Shown here one piece after another: positions 1 to 7,365 of a DNA stretch of 64,000 nucleotides; the first letter of the stretch is position 1; every line of letters starts with the position of its first letter. The DNA comes from Pullulanibacillus camelliae (GTDB taxonomy: Bacteria > Bacillota > Bacilli > Bacillales > Sporolactobacillaceae): positions 1 through 64,000 of the forward strand of contig NZ_BMIR01000008.1 in the NCBI RefSeq assembly GCF_014642655.1, written 5' to 3'. The translations under genes and the position numbers were made by a program. The notes below the pieces were generated by a model. That model did no database searches and had not been told where the DNA came from. It saw only the letters and a list, made by a program, of their open reading frames with translations.

Positions 1-72
1 GAACCAAGCGAAGACATTCGCGCGGTAGCTGGAAAAGCGTACAAATTTAGAGTGCCAGAAATACTGGGATGA
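1..72 (+). CDS. 3' end of an unidentified protein-coding gene (5' end outside window)
   Basis: Frame 1 is open from the first base and stops at TGA 70-72, giving 23 residues that end in KFRVPEILG. It is followed by an AT-rich spacer with the promoter of the B12 operon. The tail is too short to assign. In B. subtilis the gene before ktrC is adeC/ykqA, but I do not recognise either C-terminus here. The call rests only on an open frame, so it could be a chance reading. Confidence 0.4.
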   Translation, partial: EPSEDIRAVAGKAYKFRVPEILG

Positions 73-170
73 ATAGGGTACCGAGAAAAGTTTGACACAA
101 ACGGCTCGTGAATAAGCTTTGACTCTTATCATATGTTCGATTACTATTAAATAGATAACTTTATAAATAG

Positions 171-176
171 TATAAT
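171..176 (+). promoter_or_regulatory. candidate -10 box of the B12 operon
   Basis: A perfect TATAAT lies 171-176, so that transcription would begin near 183, just before the conserved riboswitch core. The matching -35 region is poor. TTGACA at 92-97 and TTGACT at 119-124 are further upstream and could belong to other start points (for example TTGACT with TACTAT at 143-148, spacing 18). Confidence 0.4.
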
Positions 177-182
177 AGGTTA

Positions 183-345
183 GTGTGTAGCAGTGTTTAC
201 ATACTATGAAAAGGGAAGTCCGGTTAAATTCCGACGCGGTCCCGCCACTGTAATGTGTGAGTGCCCACACGTGAGCCACTGTATTTTTATGGGAAGGATG
301 TGCTGCATGTTGACCATTAGCCAGGAGACCTGCCTATTATGACAC
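183..345 (+). promoter_or_regulatory. cobalamin (adenosylcobalamin) riboswitch
   Basis: The element shows the hallmark blocks in order: a purine-rich GGGAAGTCCGGT at about 213-224, the GACGCGGTCCCGCCACTGTA core at about 232-251, and the B12-box GCCAGGAGACCTGCCT at 320-335. This architecture is specific to cobalamin riboswitches. It precedes a terminator hairpin and an operon for a transcobalamin-like wall protein and an ECF importer, so B12 excess should switch the operon off by premature termination. Exact ends are approximate. Confidence 0.95.
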
Positions 346-435
346 CTCAGTAGACCTACGCGGATAGGGAGTGGTGTACGCTTGCATTTTGAGGCTAGCG
401 GGGTCATTCATAGCCATTTTTGCAAGCAGTACGCA

Positions 436-462
436 GCATCTCAGGTTAGGAGATGCTTTTTT
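436..462 (+). terminator. intrinsic terminator, expression platform of the cobalamin riboswitch
   Basis: A seven-base-pair perfect stem (436-442 with 450-456, GCATCTC/GAGATGC) is followed by six T residues at 457-462. It sits about 100 nt after the B12-box. Expected role: transcription stops here when cobalamin is bound. Confidence 0.8.
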
Positions 463-465
463 GTA

Positions 466-600
466 CGGTGCAACCTTAATGTGTGATTTGCAAGAAATCA
501 CATCAGGAGTGCAGGTACACCCTTAGCGTGTGAGTGCGAAAGCACGAACATCAGGACGTACTTAGCGAAGCGGTGGAGAATAAGCCCAGTTTCTAAAAAG
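466..600 (+). repeat. dispersed repeat (family 2, partial copy) inside the B12 operon leader
   Basis: The segment carries the family signature: TGTGATTT-GCAAG-AAATCACA hairpin, ATCAGGAGT, and AGCGAAGCGGTG, also found near 43.7, 49.2 and 57.6 kb. It begins directly after the riboswitch terminator and occupies the untranslated region before the first structural gene. The rest of the gap up to 737 shows nothing recognisable besides the ribosome binding site AAAGGAGT at 723-730. Confidence 0.7.
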
Positions 601-737
601 TTCTTCATCTCAATTAGAATATGATGTCACCCTAAGTATTGGATGACGGGTTTCATGACGTATACAGAGGGTGGGGGCTTTAAGCGCTCATTGTACATAG
701 ATATATGGTGGGGTTAAGAACGAAAGGAGTGATTGAC

Positions 738-2690
738 ATGAACGGAATAAAAAAAATATTACCATTACTATTGATCGTGCTTCTGATGGCAATGCAGTGG
801 ACTGGCTTGGGGGCAAATCATGCTCAAGCTGCAAGCGTCTCTCAGGATACTGTATCTCTATCCATTATAGGATTAGATAGTGATAAACCCATACAAGCGT
901 TGACACAGGTTAAAGTGCCGGAGGATAGCTCTATTAATGATGTGTTGAATGCTTTAATGCAAGAAAATAAGTCTCTCAACGTTGTAGAGGATAATTCTTA
1001 TGGCTCGCCTATGGTTACTAGCATTAAGGGGTTAGCTCAAGGAGATAAAGGGAAGAACAGCGGGTGGCTGATATATAAAAATGGGATTGGATTATCTGCC
1101 TCTATGGCTGATACCGCTGTACATAACGGAGATGATATCTTATTTCGTTACACATCGGACTATAGTACAGATCAAACCGTGGATGCCACATTAAAAGTCA
1201 CTGACCAAAAAGGCAAAACGATGATTTCCAAAAGCGTTCATCAACAACTTGTTGATGGTGCAACAGCATATGACTTATTAAAGGCTGTCACTGAAGCTGA
1301 AAATGTTAACCTAGATGTCTCTTTTTATAGTGGCATGGGCTTTTCAATTAATGGTATTGATCATATCGTTCCTGATTATAGTACAGATCAATCCTATTGG
1401 GGGCTTTTCATAAATGGACAATTCGCCACTGATGCCGGTGCATCAACGTATAGACTGAAGCCTAATGATACGATTCAATTTAAAGTCATCTCTGATAACG
1501 GCAGCAATGATGGCCAGTCGGCAGCCGATTCTAACTCTGGTTCAAGCAGTCATGAGGATACAGGTTCTGGTTCACCGCAAATGCATTCAGACGTGTCATC
1601 CAAACAGCTTGAGAGGGCCATTACACAAGCAACAGGCTATATTAATCAGAATAATAGCTTTGATTTTTATGGAGCAATGGCTTATCGGTTGCTTAATAAA
1701 GAACTCCCACAAAGGTTTATTGATTCTCTGGCAAAAACATTAACAGACAATGGTGGAAGCTTTCGAAATGTAACGGATTATGAAAAGCTTGTTCTGAGTG
1801 TCAGTGCAGCAGGAGGAGATGCCACAGATTTTGCAGGGACTAATCTTGTAAAGGGGATTTATGCGAGTCAGCGGATGACCAACCAAGGGAATAATGGTGT
1901 GATTTATGGCTTATTGGCATTGGATAGTGGAAAGTATCAAGTACCTAAGGATGCTGTATGGTCACGTGAACGTCTTCTGAATGATATCATTTCTCAGCAA
2001 AATAAAGATGGAGGTTGGGCACTGACAGGTGAGGAAAGCAGTGTTGATCTAACTGGGATGGCTTTAGCTGCTCTGGCGCCTTATAAAAATCAAGCAGCTG
2101 TTAAAACCGCTATTACAAAAGCGACAGCGTATCTATCTAATCAGCAAAATAAAGATGGGGGATATGGAAGTAAAATCAACGGTGGGGATTCGAGTGAATC
2201 GACGGCTCAAGCTATTATCGGGCTCACTGCTGTTGGGGTTGATCCGGCAGGAAAGGCCTTTACTAAGGGACAGGCCAACTTGCTTACGCATCTTTTAGAC
2301 TTTCAAGCTGAAAGTGGAGGGTATCGGCATCTGTTAACAGACAAGCAGGCCAATAGTCTGTCGACACCGCAAGCCTTACTAGCACTTGTCTCCTATCAAA
2401 GCTTTTTAAAAGATAAACACACTTCCTTCCAATTTAATAATGATGGGAAAACATTGGCTGCAACATCAGTAAAATCACAGCAGGGGCCAGATGTTAAGGA
2501 CGCGCAACACGCAGCAAAAGCATCTGCTGATGGAGAAAAGTCCAAGGAGACAGCTCGAGGAGCTGCCCAGCGCTTGCCAGATACTGCAACGCCTATTGGG
2601 AATGCATTGTTGATTGGGACGCTTTTACTTATCTGTGGTTTAGCTTTTCTCATGTATAATAGAAAGAAAAACAAGGGGGTCCGCTCATGA
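738..2690 (+). CDS. LPXTG-anchored wall protein with two transcobalamin-like DUF4430 domains and a terpenoid-cyclase-like domain
   Basis: 650 residues from ATG 738 (AAAGGAGT 8 nt upstream; an in-frame ATG at 705 lacks a good site and would precede the signal peptide). Residues 1-31 form a signal peptide ending in AQA. Two DUF4430 beta domains follow (about 35-145 and 150-255), the first with the NSGWLIYKNG and GDDILFRYT motifs of intrinsic factor/transcobalamin C-domains. A Ser/Gly-rich linker leads to a helical region (about 290-565) with repeated QQNKDGGW/QQNKDGGYG motifs of the prenyltransferase/squalene-cyclase alpha-alpha barrel, the fold of the other half of transcobalamin. The C-terminus has LPDTA (613-617), a hydrophobic stretch and a basic tail. 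It is first in a riboswitch-controlled operon with its own sortase. Inferred role: surface capture of cobalamin or a corrinoid; ligand binding is not shown. Confidence 0.85.
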   Translation: MNGIKKILPLLLIVLLMAMQWTGLGANHAQAASVSQDTVSLSIIGLDSDKPIQALTQVKVPEDSSINDVLNALMQENKSLNVVEDNSYGSPMVTSIKGLAQGDKGKNSGWLIYKNGIGLSASMADTAVHNGDDILFRYTSDYSTDQTVDATLKVTDQKGKTMISKSVHQQLVDGATAYDLLKAVTEAENVNLDVSFYSGMGFSINGIDHIVPDYSTDQSYWGLFINGQFATDAGASTYRLKPNDTIQFKVISDNGSNDGQSAADSNSGSSSHEDTGSGSPQMHSDVSSKQLERAITQATGYINQNNSFDFYGAMAYRLLNKELPQRFIDSLAKTLTDNGGSFRNVTDYEKLVLSVSAAGGDATDFAGTNLVKGIYASQRMTNQGNNGVIYGLLALDSGKYQVPKDAVWSRERLLNDIISQQNKDGGWALTGEESSVDLTGMALAALAPYKNQAAVKTAITKATAYLSNQQNKDGGYGSKINGGDSSESTAQAIIGLTAVGVDPAGKAFTKGQANLLTHLLDFQAESGGYRHLLTDKQANSLSTPQALLALVSYQSFLKDKHTSFQFNNDGKTLAATSVKSQQGPDVKDAQHAAKASADGEKSKETARGAAQRLPDTATPIGNALLIGTLLLICGLAFLMYNRKKNKGVRS

Positions 2691-3259
2691 TTCGCAAGCT
2701 TGCACTTTTATGTCTGGCCTTAGGTATCATTCTTATAGGCTACGGAGCCTGGCAGTTTGTTCAAGGGAAGACCGAGCAACATCATACTTTAAAAACAGCT
2801 AAGGCGTTGACGACAGTGAAGGAGGATCCTGTTCAATATAAGAATTGGAATCCCAAAAAAGGGGATACCATTGGCATTTTATCGATCCCTCGTTTAAAAG
2901 CGAATCTTCCAATTGTTGAAGGGACGTCGGAGGATCAATTAAAAAAAGGTGTTGGTCATTATAAAACCTCGGCCCTTCCTAAGCAGCAGGATCAAATTGT
3001 TTTCTCTGGCCACAGAGATACAGTCTTTAGACATTTTGGGGAATTACAGAAGAAGGATAAGATTATTGTTAAGCTTCCCTATGGCAATTTTACCTATGTG
3101 ATTGATCATATGAAGATTGTTGATCAGGATGACAGGACAATCATTCATTCGACAAAACCGAAAGAGGAGCTTGTTTTAACCACTTGTTATCCTTTTCATT
3201 ATATTGGAAATGCGCCCAAGCGTTATATTGTTTACGCGTATCCAAGTAAGAAAAACTAG
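2687..3259 (+). CDS. class D sortase
   Basis: 190 residues. An N-terminal membrane helix (about 5-25) is followed by a sortase catalytic domain with His109 in SGHRDT, Cys167 in LTTCYPF and Arg179 in APKRY, the complete catalytic triad. The LTTCYPF-x(6)-APKRYIVYA arrangement is typical of class D (SrtD/YhcS-like) transpeptidases, which favour LPxTA-type signals; the protein encoded immediately upstream ends with LPDTA. The start ATG 2687 overlaps the stop of that gene by 4 bp, implying translational coupling. It likely anchors the B12-binding wall protein to peptidoglycan. It acts on the outer face of the membrane. Confidence 0.9.
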   Translation: MIRKLALLCLALGIILIGYGAWQFVQGKTEQHHTLKTAKALTTVKEDPVQYKNWNPKKGDTIGILSIPRLKANLPIVEGTSEDQLKKGVGHYKTSALPKQQDQIVFSGHRDTVFRHFGELQKKDKIIVKLPYGNFTYVIDHMKIVDQDDRTIIHSTKPKEELVLTTCYPFHYIGNAPKRYIVYAYPSKKN

Positions 3260-3271
3260 GAGTTATCGCCC

Positions 3272-4060
3272 GTGAAATTCATTAAAAAATATGTGATGCG
3301 ACTGCTGGTTGTAATAACGGTGAGCTTGCTGGCAACAGCGTGTGCTCAAGATCAAGTAGCCCCTTTGAATACGCCTAAGCTTGATCATGGACAAATCGAG
3401 CAATCCTCTAAGTCTGGTCAAGATACGTCGCATGATCAACATCAAGCAGCGAAGCAACAAAAGACGCAACCAACAGAGCAAGAAAAAAAGCCCTCCGAAG
3501 CTCAAAAGCAGGCGACTGATCAGGCAACTAATATAAAGAGTGCGCAAAGGATAGAGAGTAAGACCAAGTCAGCACATCCAGAGCCTTCTAAAAAGAAAAG
3601 ATCAAAGGATTCATCAGAGCAACAGGGGGCGCAAAAGAACGCATCGGCTGTTGAGAAAAAAGCGACCTCCGCTGTAAAGAAATCAACAAAAAAGACAAGT
3701 GTTCCTTCACCACCTCAAGAAAATAAGGAAGCAACTGCTCGTCTGACGATTACTGGCTATCAAGGAAAGGCCATTCTTTCATCTCAGCCTGTCACTATAC
3801 AAGATAAAGACACTTGTTTGAGTATGGCGGAGCGCGTGCTAAAAGCAAAAGGTATTCCAATCAGTGTTCGGGGAAGTGGAGCGACCGCTTATGTTGAAGG
3901 GATTGCTAATCAGTTTGAATTTGATCATGGTCCTAACAGTGGCTGGCTTGTTGAAAAAAATGGAGAAGAACTGACGCATAGCGTTGGTGCGACAACTGTA
4001 CAACCAGGCGATCAGATTGTCTGGAAATACACAACAGATTATAAGCGCAATGGAGGGTGA
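3272..4060 (+). CDS. DUF4430 lipoprotein, likely corrinoid-binding relay
   Basis: 262 residues from GTG 3272, with AGGAG 9 nt upstream. A basic start and hydrophobic stretch end in lipobox LATAC (Cys24), so it should be a membrane-anchored lipoprotein. Residues about 30-145 are a low-complexity Lys/Gln/Ser-rich linker able to span the wall. The C-terminal 110 residues are one DUF4430 domain with NSGWLVEKNGEEL and GDQIVWKYTTDY, clearly related to the first domain of the wall protein two genes upstream. Position between the wall protein and the ECF importer suggests it hands cobalamin from wall to transporter. That transfer role is inferred from domain sharing and gene order only. Confidence 0.8.
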   Translation: MKFIKKYVMRLLVVITVSLLATACAQDQVAPLNTPKLDHGQIEQSSKSGQDTSHDQHQAAKQQKTQPTEQEKKPSEAQKQATDQATNIKSAQRIESKTKSAHPEPSKKKRSKDSSEQQGAQKNASAVEKKATSAVKKSTKKTSVPSPPQENKEATARLTITGYQGKAILSSQPVTIQDKDTCLSMAERVLKAKGIPISVRGSGATAYVEGIANQFEFDHGPNSGWLVEKNGEELTHSVGATTVQPGDQIVWKYTTDYKRNGG

Positions 4061-4065
4061 TGAGG

Positions 4066-4953
4066 ATGAAGCGAGGATTTTCTTCTTTTCATCCTCTCGT
4101 TTGTTTTTTTTATTATATTGGTACGATGAGTGTCCTCATGCTGGCTAAGCAGCCGCTATTTTTACTGACTGCGATGCTGATTTTGCTCGTTTTGAATGGT
4201 GTACAAGATTCAGGGCGTGGTCTTCGCCAATGGTGGCTAGGGCTTGTTCTGATTTTTGCTGGCTGCCTTTTTATTTATCCCTTTGCCAATCATCGGGGAA
4301 CCCATATCCTCTTTTATTTCCATGGGAATCCCATCATGCTTGAAAGTATCTTTCAAGGTGGAATCACTGCATTGGCCTGGACTTCTCTTCTGCTCTTATT
4401 CCTTTCTTATAACGTGATTATTACCCCTGAGAAGTTTTTATTCTTATTTGCTGGGGTGTTGCCTCGATGGGCACTGTTGACCATGATCACCCTGCGATTT
4501 GTTCCCTTGCTCAGACGGCGGATCGTAGAAATTGAAAGTGTTCAAGCGAGCAAAGGGACCTCTGCACGAAGAGGGTCACTATATCACAGAGCAAAGGCAG
4601 GGTTGTTGATTGTGCAAATTTTATTGACCTGGTCATTGGAAGAAGCGGTTCAAACTGCAGACTCGATGAAAGCTAGGGGGTATGGATTGGGAAGGCGTTC
4701 ACGCTATATTCCATATACATTCAAGAAAAAGGACAGTGTTTTCCTTATGATAAGCCTGCTGCTTTTAGCGCTATCCCTTTATGGCTGCTGGCTGGGTGAT
4801 TTAGTGATGGCAGTCCAGCCAATCCTTGAGACCCCACTATTGCATGGGAGAGAGTGGCTATTTTATGTGTTTGCCCTTGGGTTAGTTGGCTTGCCTCTAG
4901 GCATTGAGGGAAGGGAGGTGCTATTATGGCATTTTTACAAGCCAGAGAAGTAA
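4066..4953 (+). CDS. ECF transporter T component (EcfT, CbiQ family)
   Basis: About 295 residues with several membrane helices (near 10-45, 50-75, 95-125, 225-250 and 265-285). The cytoplasmic region carries the two coupling motifs of EcfT proteins, here seen as the ASKGTSARRG segment and the SMKARGYGLGRR segment with the Ala-Arg-Gly signature that docks into the ATPases. GTG 4057 and ATG 4060 are possible starts, but GGAGG at 4052-4056 is best spaced for ATG 4066. It overlaps the following ATPase gene by 28 bp. It should couple ATP hydrolysis to toppling of the substrate-binding S component. Confidence 0.85.
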   Translation: MKRGFSSFHPLVCFFYYIGTMSVLMLAKQPLFLLTAMLILLVLNGVQDSGRGLRQWWLGLVLIFAGCLFIYPFANHRGTHILFYFHGNPIMLESIFQGGITALAWTSLLLLFLSYNVIITPEKFLFLFAGVLPRWALLTMITLRFVPLLRRRIVEIESVQASKGTSARRGSLYHRAKAGLLIVQILLTWSLEEAVQTADSMKARGYGLGRRSRYIPYTFKKKDSVFLMISLLLLALSLYGCWLGDLVMAVQPILETPLLHGREWLFYVFALGLVGLPLGIEGREVLLWHFYKPEK

Positions 4954-6572
4954 GCTTTCGTTATCCTGAACAAACAGAGTGGGCTGTGCAACAGCTGTCG
5001 TTTACCATCAATAAAGGGGATTTTGTTGTGATTATGGGTGCATCGGGGAGCGGGAAATCCACCTTGCTTCGTCTATTGAAAACAGAGGTTGCTCCTCATG
5101 GTGAACGCACTGGCACGTTTTTTTATAAAGGACGTTTATTGACGGATTACGCGGCTGATACGCTTGCTCAAGATATCGGCATGGTCTTTCAAGATCCGGA
5201 GAATCAAATCGTTATGGATAATGTGATGGAAGAGCTTGTCTTTGGCCTGGAGAATCTCCAGTATTCCACCTCGATCATGCAAAAAAAAGTTGCAGAAATG
5301 GTGCATTACTTTGGATTAGAGGGACTGCTTAATCGCAAAACTTATGAGCTATCGGGTGGGCAAAAACAATTGATTAATTTAGCAGCTGTTCTATTAATGG
5401 AGCCAAAGCTGCTTTTGCTTGATGAACCAACGGCGCAACTCGATCCAGTAGCTGCTAAGCAATTTATTGCTTTCTTAAGACAAATGAATGAAGAGCTTGG
5501 TTTAACGATTCTCTTGGTTGAACATCGCTTAGAAGAGGTCTTGCCTTTAGCTGATCACGTGATCCTTATGGATCAGGGGTCTGCGCGACAGCAAGGGTCT
5601 CCACGTGCTTTAGCTGAAGCGATGTCAATAGAGCAATTTAAGGCTTATCTTCCGGCAGCTACGGCACTGGCTCTGACCTTCTCTCCCCGCTCGGCATTAT
5701 CGGTCTTACCTTTGACGATAAAAGAAGGAAAGCGTTGGTTACGGCAGCAAACTGTGAGACAGAAGCCGCTCGCTCGTAAGGTGGAGGTAAAAGAAAAGGC
5801 GCCAGTATTGCAGGCGACAAGTCTTGACTTTCAATACGAACGCAATGGAATAAAGCTATTAAATCAGTTATCTTTTACAGTTTATGAAGGGGAAAGCTTT
5901 TCAATTGTTGGTGGCAATGGCTCTGGTAAATCCACATTATTGAAGGTTTTGGCCCAAGTGTTAAATCCTCAGCGCGGCAGGGTATTCATAAGAGGGAGAA
6001 GAGTCAAGCAGCCTGATCCAACATTGATCGGCTATCTCCCACAAAATCCTAAGCTCTTTTTCCTTGAAGAAACGGTGATGAAGGAAATGGAACACGCAGC
6101 GAGTTTAGGCGCAGAGGAAGAGAGACAAGAACGGATGGACTATTTTCTTGAGGTTTTTGAGCTCTCGCCATTGAAGGAGCACCATCCCTATGACCTTAGT
6201 GGTGGTGAACAGCAAAAGCTGGCACTCGCTTGTCTTTTATTAAAAAATCCAGTGCTTCTTTTGATTGATGAACCAACAAAAGGGTTAGATCCAGAGACCA
6301 AAAAGCACTTATTACACCTCTTTCAGAGGATCAATAAAGAGGGTGTCACGATCATCACTGTAACGCATGATATTGAGTTTGCTGCAAGGCTTTCGTCACG
6401 CTGTGGCATACTGTTTCAAGGACAACTGACAGCTATTGCTGATCCTGACACCTTATTTAAAGGGAATGCCTTTTATACGACTGCTATCAATCGTTTAACG
6501 CGCAATGAAGAGGTAGCTGAGGTCTTGACATTAGAGGAGGCAGAGCAGACATGGGCGATCGACACCCCTTGA
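4926..6572 (+). CDS. fused ECF transporter ATPase (EcfA-EcfA' in one chain)
   Basis: 548 residues, twice the size of a normal ECF ATPase. The first nucleotide-binding domain has Walker A GASGSGKST (38-46), Q-loop FQD (88-90), signature LSGGQ (142-146) and Walker B LLLLDEP. A linker of about 60 residues leads to the second with Walker A GGNGSGKST (about 329-337), LSGGE (about 424) and LLIDEPTKGLDP. Both sites look catalytically intact. ECF modules usually have two separate A genes; fusions are known in some Firmicutes. The gene overlaps ecfT upstream and the S-component gene downstream (22 bp), fixing it as the energy source of this importer. Confidence 0.9.
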   Translation: MAFLQAREVSFRYPEQTEWAVQQLSFTINKGDFVVIMGASGSGKSTLLRLLKTEVAPHGERTGTFFYKGRLLTDYAADTLAQDIGMVFQDPENQIVMDNVMEELVFGLENLQYSTSIMQKKVAEMVHYFGLEGLLNRKTYELSGGQKQLINLAAVLLMEPKLLLLDEPTAQLDPVAAKQFIAFLRQMNEELGLTILLVEHRLEEVLPLADHVILMDQGSARQQGSPRALAEAMSIEQFKAYLPAATALALTFSPRSALSVLPLTIKEGKRWLRQQTVRQKPLARKVEVKEKAPVLQATSLDFQYERNGIKLLNQLSFTVYEGESFSIVGGNGSGKSTLLKVLAQVLNPQRGRVFIRGRRVKQPDPTLIGYLPQNPKLFFLEETVMKEMEHAASLGAEEERQERMDYFLEVFELSPLKEHHPYDLSGGEQQKLALACLLLKNPVLLLIDEPTKGLDPETKKHLLHLFQRINKEGVTIITVTHDIEFAARLSSRCGILFQGQLTAIADPDTLFKGNAFYTTAINRLTRNEEVAEVLTLEEAEQTWAIDTP

Positions 6573-7237
6573 CATGGCTGGGAATCAGTGGCGTCATCTT
6601 ATTGGTAATCCTTTTGCAATGGTTTTTTCCTGTCAGTCTATCAGTGATGAGCGTCTGTGTATTGATCATGATGATCATCCCTTTTATCATACGCTTTGAG
6701 CGCAAACGCATTACTGGGCGTGAGATTGTACTTCTTGCTGTTCTTTCAGCAGTTGCTGCGGTAAGCCGAATTCCCTTTGCGGCCCTTCCTAGTATTCAGC
6801 CAACGACATTCGTGATTATCATGACAGGCATGGTCTTTGGTGCTGAAAGCGGTTTTGTTGTTGGGGCGATGGCGGCTTTAGTATCCAATTTAATTCTTGG
6901 GCAAGGGCCGTGGACACCATGGCAAATGCTTGCTTGGGGGTTGATTGGTTTAGCGGCAGGTGGGCTTCGGAACACACGTCTGATGCAGACGATGTGGGGA
7001 AGATGTGTCTTTGGATTGGGTGCAGGCTTTTGCTTTGGGTGGTTGATGAATGTGTGGGGATTACTTGCTTTGAATAACGCAATCAGCTGGAAGAGCCTGC
7101 TTGCTTATTACAGCTTAAGCTTTTACTTTGATCTTGCACACGCGCTTTCTAATGTGGTGTTCTTGCTTCTATTTAGTCGGAGCTGGATGAACATTCTAAG
7201 TCGCTTTAAAAGAAAATATGGCTTATTTGCTGATTGA
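6551..7237 (+). CDS. ECF transporter S component, predicted cobalamin/corrinoid specificity
   Basis: 228 residues with about six to seven membrane helices. The central GQGPWTPWQMLAWGLIG segment and an alanine-rich first half are typical of ECF substrate-specific subunits of the type found next to cobalamin riboswitches. Start ATG 6551 has GAGGAGG in the preceding gene. It is the last gene of the operon. The substrate is inferred from the riboswitch and the transcobalamin-like partners; alpha-ribazole or another corrinoid precursor is an alternative because the related CblT group transports alpha-ribazole. I cannot assign it to CbrT or CblT by eye, so no symbol is given. Confidence 0.8.
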   Translation: MGDRHPLTWLGISGVILLVILLQWFFPVSLSVMSVCVLIMMIIPFIIRFERKRITGREIVLLAVLSAVAAVSRIPFAALPSIQPTTFVIIMTGMVFGAESGFVVGAMAALVSNLILGQGPWTPWQMLAWGLIGLAAGGLRNTRLMQTMWGRCVFGLGAGFCFGWLMNVWGLLALNNAISWKSLLAYYSLSFYFDLAHALSNVVFLLLFSRSWMNILSRFKRKYGLFAD

Positions 7238-7252
7238 TTCTCTGCTTTCATT

Positions 7253-7280
7253 TTGACATCCACTGTTTTTCCTTTATTAT
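7253..7280 (+). promoter_or_regulatory. sigma-A type promoter of the CydB-like gene
   Basis: A perfect TTGACA (7253-7258) is separated by 16 bp from TATTAT (7275-7280). It starts 15 bp after the stop of the ECF S gene and 86 bp before the start chosen for the next gene, so the CydB-like gene can be transcribed independently of the B12 operon. Confidence 0.65.
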
Positions 7281-7365
7281 TAGAATGGATGACAAAAAAG
7301 ATCTATATGTGAAAAACGTCACAAATCGAATGTGTATTGCTGAAAGTGCAAAAGGAGGTGCAGGC

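Noticed and set aside
738-2690. terpene cyclase enzyme (squalene-hopene type)
   Set aside because: The helical repeats resemble the barrel but there is no DxDD motif, and the signal peptide, wall anchor and DUF4430 domains show a binding protein.
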